Of a stretch of 5,015 bases of DNA, positions 1 through 5,015 are shown piece by piece. This stretch comes from an uncultured Saprospiraceae bacterium (GTDB lineage: Bacteria > Bacteroidota > Bacteroidia > Chitinophagales > Saprospiraceae). Position numbers and translations under genes: made by a program. The stretch's first letter is position 1. Each line of letters opens with the position of its first letter. The stretch covers positions 1-5,015 of the forward strand of contig CALLAG010000058.1 in assembly GCA_938002705.1 (NCBI GenBank). The letters are read 5' to 3'. The notes below the pieces were generated by a model, which had not been told where the DNA came from, made no database searches, and saw nothing but the letters and a program-made list of their open reading frames with translations.

Positions 1-449
1 ATTTCCATAGTAATAACTTTATGGTAGATCGGCAGGTTATCTTAGATAATCCATTCGAGGAAGCCTTAGATAAGTATGGTTATGAGGACTTATTATACGC
101 TCAGCAGCTTCAGGATAAGGGTGTATCTATTATGCATATAGATAACCCTGTGCAGCACTTAGGATTGGAGAAGAATGTCCGATTTCTCGAAAAAACAAGA
201 CTAGCCATAGATAACCTATTGTATCTCAAATATGCCCATAATAGCCCCATTCCTACTAATATAGAGAGATTTGCTAATCGACTTTATGACGTGGGATTCC
301 ATGAGGATTTTCTAAGGTATTATAGTAAGAGAGAAGGTGATATAGAAGCCACTTTATTAGGTAAGACACCTAATGTTAGGGCCTTAGATATGTACAAATT
401 AGCTTATTTCTATAACCGAAGAAATGCTTGGATTACTGGAATAACCTAA
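1..449 (+). CDS. Glycosyltransferase family 2 protein, C-terminal part (5' end outside window)
   Basis: The reading frame is open from base 3 without a stop, so the gene begins upstream. The ATG at 21 is internal: the codons before it (F-H-S-N-N-F) belong to the conserved stretch that precedes the strand after it in this family. The visible part carries the Y-G-Y-E-D segment (bases 78-92), which matches the acidic E-D motif of GT-A fold family 2 transferases, where it usually supplies the catalytic base. The H-I-D-N-P-V-x-H-L-G-L-E segment and the following F-L-E-K-T-R-x-A-I-x-N-L helix are typical of Bacteroidota family 2 proteins. It probably transfers a sugar from a nucleotide sugar in cell-surface glycan synthesis; donor and acceptor are unknown. 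The nucleotide-binding N-terminus is not visible. Arginine codons are mixed (CGA, CGG, AGA, AGG), unlike the AGA-dominated genes downstream. The family call is firm; the specific role is not. Confidence 0.8.
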   Translation, partial: FHSNNFMVDRQVILDNPFEEALDKYGYEDLLYAQQLQDKGVSIMHIDNPVQHLGLEKNVRFLEKTRLAIDNLLYLKYAHNSPIPTNIERFANRLYDVGFHEDFLRYYSKREGDIEATLLGKTPNVRALDMYKLAYFYNRRNAWITGIT

Positions 450-501
450 TTGAATTCACGCATTTATAGAATTATTCCATATTAAAGTCTGCTTATATCA
501 T

Positions 502-521
502 GAAAATCATTCGTGATTTTC
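502..521 (+). terminator. Perfect 8-bp hairpin with TTCG loop, probable transcription terminator
   Basis: GAAAATCA (502-509) and TGATTTTC (514-521) are exact reverse complements around a TTCG tetraloop. The hairpin lies 52 bases after the glycosyltransferase stop and 79 bases before the receptor start. The 3' arm contains TTTT and is followed by the A/T-rich TATATTTATTA, but not by a clean run of T, and the stem is mostly A-T. It therefore fits a weak intrinsic terminator separating the two genes. It could instead be a hairpin in the receptor mRNA leader if transcription starts upstream of it. Confidence 0.45.
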
Positions 522-600
522 TATATTTATTAGCTTTAAAAAGTGAAAATACCAGCACCCCATTGGATTTTACTTATTTTACTCGATATTAAATAACTAC

Positions 601-3396
601 ATGACATTACAACCTCAATACTTACTGATAGTAGCTATACTATTTTTTGGTTTCGGATTAGAAGCGCAGAATATTGTGAAAGGGACCGTCAGAGATGCTT
701 CTATAGGAGAAGATATCATAGGTGCTAATATTATTGTCCAAGGTACAACCGAGGGGACCATATCAGATTGGGATGGAAGCTTTGAGTTTTCTACAGAAAG
801 AGCCTTTCCTATAACCTTAGAGATATCTTATATAGGGTATGCACAGCAAGTTGTACAAGTTGTAGATGCAAGTACACTTGACATTAAGTTAGAAGAAAGT
901 ACTGCTCTGATAGAAGAGATCGTCGTCAAAGGTCAGAGGGTATCAGATGCTCAGAAGAAAGCACCTCTCACGATAGAGTCATTAGACCTATTATCGATTA
1001 AGGAGACGCCTGCAGCAAGTTTCTATGAAGGCTTAGGAGCACTTAAGGATGTGGATCTGACGACGGCAAGTATAGGATTTACAATTATTAATACGAGAGG
1101 ATTCAATAGTACGAGTCCAGTAAGATCACTTCAGATCATAGATGGGATAGATAACCAATCTCCAGGTCTTAATTTTTCATTAGGTAACTTTCTAGGAGCA
1201 TCAGAATTAGATGTCAGAAAAGTGGATCTCATCATAGGAGCGAGTTCTGCTTATTATGGTCCTAATGCATTTAATGGGGTGATCAGTATGGAGACTAAGA
1301 ATCCATTTATACTAAGAGGATTATCGGCAAGAGTTAAGGTAGCAGAACGTAACCTATTCGAAGGAAGTCTGAGATGGGCGGACTCTTTTAGTAATAAGGA
1401 CGGCAAACCTTGGGTAGCTTACAAAGTAAACTTATTCAGGTTACAAGCGGATGACTGGGAAGCGGATAATTTTGAGCCAGTAGATGATTCTGAGGTGACG
1501 GCAGATAATCCAGGCAGATTCGATGCTGTCAATACTTACGGAGACGAATTTAACAGATCAGCCAATATCACAGGGATTGGTACCTATTTTAGAAGAGGGT
1601 ATGATGAGTTTGACTTAGTAGATTATAATACAGAAAATACAAAAGCTGCAGCAGCAGTACATTTTAGACTTAAGCCAGAGATGGAATTTGATTCGCCAGA
1701 ATTAATATTTGCTTCCAGTTATGGAGCAGGAACGACAGTCTATCAAGGTGATAACAGGTTCTCATTGAAGAATATACAGTTCTATAACCATAAGGTAGAG
1801 CTGTCTAAGAAAGATAAATATTTTCTGAGAGCCTATGTAACACATGAAGACGCAGGAGATTCTTATGATCCGTTCTTTACTGCATTAAAATTACAAGAAA
1901 GATCTAAGGATGATGGAGAGTGGAATACGGCTTATCTTAATTACTGGAGTCTTAATATAAGTCCAAGAATCAATCAATTAGAAGGCCTGCCGAGGATTAC
2001 AATGTTCCCAGGAGACCCAGAAGGCTTCAGAGAAGCTCAGGCGGTATTTCTATCTGGATTCCAAGACTCGCTAACTGTATGGCACCAAGAGACACTTGCT
2101 GGATCTAATGTGGAGAATGTTGCAGCTGGTACAAGTGCATTCTTAGAACCTGGTACGACAGAATTTCAGTCAGCTTTCGATGATATTACATCAAGAATAG
2201 CCAACATAGAAGATGGCACAAGACTGTTCTCTAAGTCGGCATTAGGTCATATACACGGGGAGTATAAGTTTAATGATGTATATGCTAATAACAAGATAAC
2301 AGACTTAGACTTCAGAGTAGGGGCTAATGGAAGGTATTATCTACCAGATTCTCAGGGGTCCATATTGCTGGATACAACAGGTGTAAATATCGATACCTAT
2401 GAGTATGGGGTATATGGAGGAGCTGAGATAGGTCTTGCACATGATAAGCTGAGATTGACTGCAACGATGAGATTAGATAAGCACGAGAATTTCAACTATC
2501 TCGTATCGCCGGCGGCATCTATAGTGTATACCCCTTCAGAAGATAATTACTTAAGATTATCGTTTTCATCAGCGATAAGAAACCCAAGATTAGTAGATCA
2601 ATATCTTAATTATAATGTTGGGCCTGCTATACTTTTAGGTAATATTAATGGCTTTGATGATCTCGTGACTGTAGACTCATTCGTAGATTTTCTCAATTCT
2701 GGTGACAAATCACAGTTGGACACATTTGATATAGCACCTATCCAGCCTGAGAAAGTTCAGACGGTGGAGTTAGGATATAGAACAACATTATTTGATGCAG
2801 TATATCTGGATATGAGTTACTATTTCTCACGATATAGAGACTTTATAGGATTCCAGTTAGGGATAGATCAGTTCATCCCAGAAGGAAGTACATTGCCTAC
2901 ATTTGTGCAAGCTTATAGAGTGAGTGCCAATGCTGCAGATATCGTTACTACTCAAGGAGCATCAATAGGAGTCAGTTACTATTTTGCTAAGTACTTCCAG
3001 TTCAAAGGGAATTTCTCATGGAATAAATTGAATACAGCAACTGAAGATCCTATTATACCGGCATTTAATACACCAGAGTTTAAATATAACTTAGGTTTGT
3101 CAGCAAGAAATTTAAATATTAATTTAGGGGGCTTTTCGATTCCAGATGTTGGATTTAGTGTACAGTATAAGTGGATACAGGGTTTCATATTTGAAGGGTC
3201 TCCACAGTTTACTGGATTCATACCGACTTATGACTTAGTAGATGCTCAGATGAGTATTCCGATTAAGTCAGTAAATACAACGATAAAATTAGGAGCATCA
3301 AACCTTCTTAATTCCAAAAACTTCCAGACTTATGGCGGCCCTCGTATAGGAAGAATGGCTTATATAAGTGCAACTTACGATTGGCAGAAGAAATAA
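601..3396 (+). CDS. TonB-dependent outer-membrane receptor (CTLD-plug-barrel type)
   Basis: The gene encodes a 931-residue outer-membrane importer powered by TonB-ExbBD. Residues 1-22 are a signal peptide (hydrophobic 8-20, cleavage near E-A-Q). Residues 24-98 form a carboxypeptidase-regulatory-like domain (G-T-V-R-D ... G-A-N-I-I-V-Q-G-T ... D-G-S-F-E-F ... S-Y-I-G-Y). A likely TonB box, E-E-I-V-V-K-G, lies at 105-111. The plug spans about 118-235 and includes N-T-R-G-F, I-I-D-G-I-D and A-Y-Y-G-P-N-A-F-N-G-V-I (217-228). The rest is a beta-barrel rich in alternating aromatic residues, with a long probable extracellular segment at about 415-550. Motifs such as S-S-A-I-R-N-P (656-662) recur in a common Bacteroidota receptor family of about 900-930 residues, as I recall it. 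The gene is not a classical SusC and no SusD follows. ATG 601 is the only usual start after the in-frame TGA at 544; there is no Shine-Dalgarno sequence. It ends in tandem TAA stops. Substrate unknown. Confidence 0.93.
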   Translation: MTLQPQYLLIVAILFFGFGLEAQNIVKGTVRDASIGEDIIGANIIVQGTTEGTISDWDGSFEFSTERAFPITLEISYIGYAQQVVQVVDASTLDIKLEESTALIEEIVVKGQRVSDAQKKAPLTIESLDLLSIKETPAASFYEGLGALKDVDLTTASIGFTIINTRGFNSTSPVRSLQIIDGIDNQSPGLNFSLGNFLGASELDVRKVDLIIGASSAYYGPNAFNGVISMETKNPFILRGLSARVKVAERNLFEGSLRWADSFSNKDGKPWVAYKVNLFRLQADDWEADNFEPVDDSEVTADNPGRFDAVNTYGDEFNRSANITGIGTYFRRGYDEFDLVDYNTENTKAAAAVHFRLKPEMEFDSPELIFASSYGAGTTVYQGDNRFSLKNIQFYNHKVELSKKDKYFLRAYVTHEDAGDSYDPFFTALKLQERSKDDGEWNTAYLNYWSLNISPRINQLEGLPRITMFPGDPEGFREAQAVFLSGFQDSLTVWHQETLAGSNVENVAAGTSAFLEPGTTEFQSAFDDITSRIANIEDGTRLFSKSALGHIHGEYKFNDVYANNKITDLDFRVGANGRYYLPDSQGSILLDTTGVNIDTYEYGVYGGAEIGLAHDKLRLTATMRLDKHENFNYLVSPAASIVYTPSEDNYLRLSFSSAIRNPRLVDQYLNYNVGPAILLGNINGFDDLVTVDSFVDFLNSGDKSQLDTFDIAPIQPEKVQTVELGYRTTLFDAVYLDMSYYFSRYRDFIGFQLGIDQFIPEGSTLPTFVQAYRVSANAADIVTTQGASIGVSYYFAKYFQFKGNFSWNKLNTATEDPIIPAFNTPEFKYNLGLSARNLNINLGGFSIPDVGFSVQYKWIQGFIFEGSPQFTGFIPTYDLVDAQMSIPIKSVNTTIKLGASNLLNSKNFQTYGGPRIGRMAYISATYDWQKK

Positions 3397-3408
3397 TAAG
3401 AATATAAT
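3381..3408 (+). promoter_or_regulatory. Candidate promoter for the downstream hydrolase-like gene
   Basis: TTGGCA (3381-3386) and TATAAT (3403-3408) are separated by 16 bases, which would be a strong match to an E. coli-type sigma-70 promoter. Read against the Bacteroidota pattern (TTTG, about 19-21 bases, TAnnTTTG), it is ATTG, 19 bases, then TATAATTC, a partial match. It overlaps the last codons of the receptor gene and lies 36 bases before the next start codon, so a transcript from it would have a short leader. The region is AT-rich, where TATAAT arises easily by chance, and Bacteroidota do not use the E. coli consensus. The call is tentative. Confidence 0.3.
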
Positions 3409-3444
3409 TCAACATTAATTTTTACTTTAATAACAATATCTAAC

Positions 3445-4995
3445 ATGAGGAAAATTTACACTTTATTTTGTTTGATTTTTATGACTTCGATGCTTGTAGC
3501 ACAGGTCAGATACGTAGACGCCAGCTTTGGTGTAGATGTAGAGAGAGATGTCACATTCGGATCTAACATTAGTATCCTTACAGGGCAGCCACTTCCATTA
3601 GAATTAAAGATGGATGTATATACTCCAGCTGGAGATACAGAGACGGAGAGACCAGTCATACTTGTATCACACACAGGGAGTTTCTTACCGCCATTATTTA
3701 ACGGTCAGATTACAGGATCTAAGACTGATAGTACTGTAGTCTATACATGTACAGAATTAGCTAAGAGAGGATATGTTGCTGTAGCATATACATACAGACA
3801 AGGATGGTTACCTACTGCTCCAGATGAGGACACGCGTAGAGGTACATTATTACAAGCAGCATACAGAGGTATACAGGATTCTAGAACATGTGTAAGATTC
3901 CTAAGAAGAAATGCTGATGAAGGTGGTAACCAATATGGTATCGATCCTGAGAGAATAGGGATGTTCGGTATCGGAACTGGCGGTTACTTATCATTAGGTT
4001 GTGGATCATTCTATGATTTTGAAGATGTATTATTAGAGAAATTTATCAATACTAATACAGCTCTTCCATACATAGATTCTTTAGTATATGGTAACATCTT
4101 TGCAGATGCACCGGCTGCTATATGTCTTGCTAATCACCCAGGCTATAGTTCTGAGATAGATTTCGCATTTAATGTGGGAGGCGCATTAGGAGATGAGTCT
4201 TGGATCAGTGGTACTGATAATGAGGCTGCATTTGCTGGTGTTCATGCGACGAGCGATATATTCGCTCCGTATAACGTAGGTCCAGTTATCGTACCTACTA
4301 CTAATGAGTTCGTTGTCACTGTAGCTGGTACTCAAGCTGCAATAGCAAGAGCAAATGAAGCAGGTAACAACGATATCTTTGATGATATGATAGACAATGA
4401 ATTTACAGCATTAGTTGATGCACAGATTGGTACTCAGTTAACACTGCCTACAGGTCAAACGCTTGAAGTAGGTGCAAAAAACTTCTATGGTTTCGTAACG
4501 CCGTTTCCACAAGGATCACCTTGGGACTGGTGGGATAAGCCGACATTAGATGCTATTGTAGCAGGAACTAATAATGCATTAGGTACAATGTTTAACTCTG
4601 ATACATTACACAGAGATGGTCTATTGACTAATCCTATGATGTCTCCTGAGCAAGGTAGAACTTACATGGATTCTATTATCACATTTATGATACCAAAATC
4701 ATGTGTAGCACTAAGATTATACTGTGACGGTGTGACAGGTGTAGAAGATGAGATCGTTGATCACGCAGTGACTTATCAGCCTAACCCTGCAGTAGAGATG
4801 ATTACATTCAGATCAGAAGATGCAATCATCAGATCTATACACATCGTCGATATTAAAGGACAGCTTGTAGAGGAATACAATAACATAGATAACACAAATT
4901 ATACAGTAGATAGAAACAATCTCGCAGATGGTATCTATTTTGCACAACTACGATTTGATGACGGTACACAGACCATCAAGTTTATATTCAAATAA
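3445..4995 (+). CDS. Secreted alpha/beta-hydrolase-fold protein with T9SS type A sorting domain, probably catalytically inactive
   Basis: The gene encodes 516 residues. Residues 1-20 are a Sec signal peptide (M-R-K then a hydrophobic core, ending V-A-Q). An alpha/beta-hydrolase fold spans about 50-418: an early strand M-D-V-Y-T-P, the oxyanion-loop region V-S-H-T-G-S (74-79), L-A-K-R-G-Y-V-A-V-A-Y-T-Y-R (105-118), the elbow region D-P-E-R-I-G-M-F-G-I-G-T-G-G (167-180), and H-A-T-S-D-I-F-A-P-Y (267-276), which matches the H-G-T-x-D-x-x-V-P-Y segment carrying the catalytic aspartate. The nucleophile position is Gly177, not Ser, so ester or peptide hydrolysis by the usual mechanism looks unlikely. 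His389 is the only histidine after residue 267 and before the tail. Residues about 444-516 are a T9SS type A domain (Y-Q-P-N-P-A, D-I-K-G-Q, L-A-D-G-I-Y-F, final K-F-I-F-K), so the protein should be exported to the cell surface or released. It lies 48 bases after the receptor gene in the same frame, separated by tandem stops, and probably works with it. The ATG at 3445 fits the signal peptide; no Shine-Dalgarno sequence is seen. It ends in tandem TAA. Confidence 0.87.
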   Translation: MRKIYTLFCLIFMTSMLVAQVRYVDASFGVDVERDVTFGSNISILTGQPLPLELKMDVYTPAGDTETERPVILVSHTGSFLPPLFNGQITGSKTDSTVVYTCTELAKRGYVAVAYTYRQGWLPTAPDEDTRRGTLLQAAYRGIQDSRTCVRFLRRNADEGGNQYGIDPERIGMFGIGTGGYLSLGCGSFYDFEDVLLEKFINTNTALPYIDSLVYGNIFADAPAAICLANHPGYSSEIDFAFNVGGALGDESWISGTDNEAAFAGVHATSDIFAPYNVGPVIVPTTNEFVVTVAGTQAAIARANEAGNNDIFDDMIDNEFTALVDAQIGTQLTLPTGQTLEVGAKNFYGFVTPFPQGSPWDWWDKPTLDAIVAGTNNALGTMFNSDTLHRDGLLTNPMMSPEQGRTYMDSIITFMIPKSCVALRLYCDGVTGVEDEIVDHAVTYQPNPAVEMITFRSEDAIIRSIHIVDIKGQLVEEYNNIDNTNYTVDRNNLADGIYFAQLRFDDGTQTIKFIFK

Positions 4996-5015
4996 TAACT
5001 GAATAGCTAAAAATA

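Noticed and set aside
21..449. Treating the ATG at 21 as the true start of a 142-residue protein
   Set aside because: The frame is open upstream to the window edge, and the codons before ATG encode family-conserved residues, so this is the tail of a longer glycosyltransferase.
453..458. GAATTC palindrome in the first spacer
   Set aside because: A six-base palindrome with no flanking symmetry; no reason to see an operator.
522..529. TATATTTA as a Bacteroidota -7 element (TAnnTTTG) for the receptor gene
   Set aside because: It matches 7 of 8 positions, but no TTTG-like -33 element sits at the right distance upstream, and it directly abuts the hairpin in an A/T-rich stretch.
2979..3221. 80-residue open frame on the - strand inside the receptor gene
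   Set aside because: It lies fully within the strongly supported receptor coding sequence, has no recognisable domain and no promoter or start context; a chance antisense frame.
601..3396. Naming the receptor SusC/RagA
   Set aside because: The N-terminal domain and plug are shared with many TonB-dependent receptors. The plug end reads A-Y-Y-G-P-N-A-F-N-G-V-I, as in the general receptor family, and no SusD gene follows.
3414..3431. ATTAA / TTAAT inverted repeat in the 48-base spacer as a terminator
   Set aside because: The 5-bp stem is all A-T and too weak; it is expected by chance in such sequence.
3456..3674. 72-residue open frame on the - strand inside the hydrolase-like gene
   Set aside because: It is antisense to the signal peptide and first strands of a well-supported gene, with no recognisable motif.

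Overview
The window reads as an AT-rich chromosomal segment from a member of the Bacteroidota, most likely near Saprospiraceae. That placement is inferred from three things: a TonB-dependent receptor with an N-terminal carboxypeptidase-regulatory-like domain, a secreted protein ending in a type IX secretion (T9SS) type A sorting domain, and A/T-rich start contexts without a Shine-Dalgarno sequence. No 16S or other taxonomic marker is present.

Layout, all on the + strand: (1) 1-449 is the 3' end of a family 2 glycosyltransferase gene whose start lies outside the window. (2) 450-600 is a 151-base spacer holding one perfect hairpin (502-521), a plausible terminator. (3) 601-3396 is a complete TonB-dependent outer-membrane receptor of 931 residues with signal peptide, CTLD-like domain, TonB box, plug and barrel. 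(4) 3397-3444 is a 48-base spacer, with a promoter-like sequence straddling the end of the receptor gene. (5) 3445-4995 encodes a 516-residue secreted alpha/beta-hydrolase-fold protein with a T9SS C-terminal domain. (6) 4996-5015 holds nothing recognisable apart from a second in-frame stop.

The receptor and the hydrolase-like protein probably form a functional pair: one at the cell surface or released, the other importing something through the outer membrane. No SusD partner lies between or directly after them, so this is not a standard SusCD locus. The substrate cannot be read from the sequence.

The most notable point is that the hydrolase-like protein appears to have lost its catalytic serine. 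The nucleophile elbow reads G-I-G-T-G-G, with glycine where the G-x-S-x-G family has serine, and the oxyanion loop is also altered (H-T-G-S instead of H-G-G-G). It may be a surface-exposed pseudoenzyme or binding protein. I found no mobile element, CRISPR array, RNA gene or clearly novel multi-gene system.
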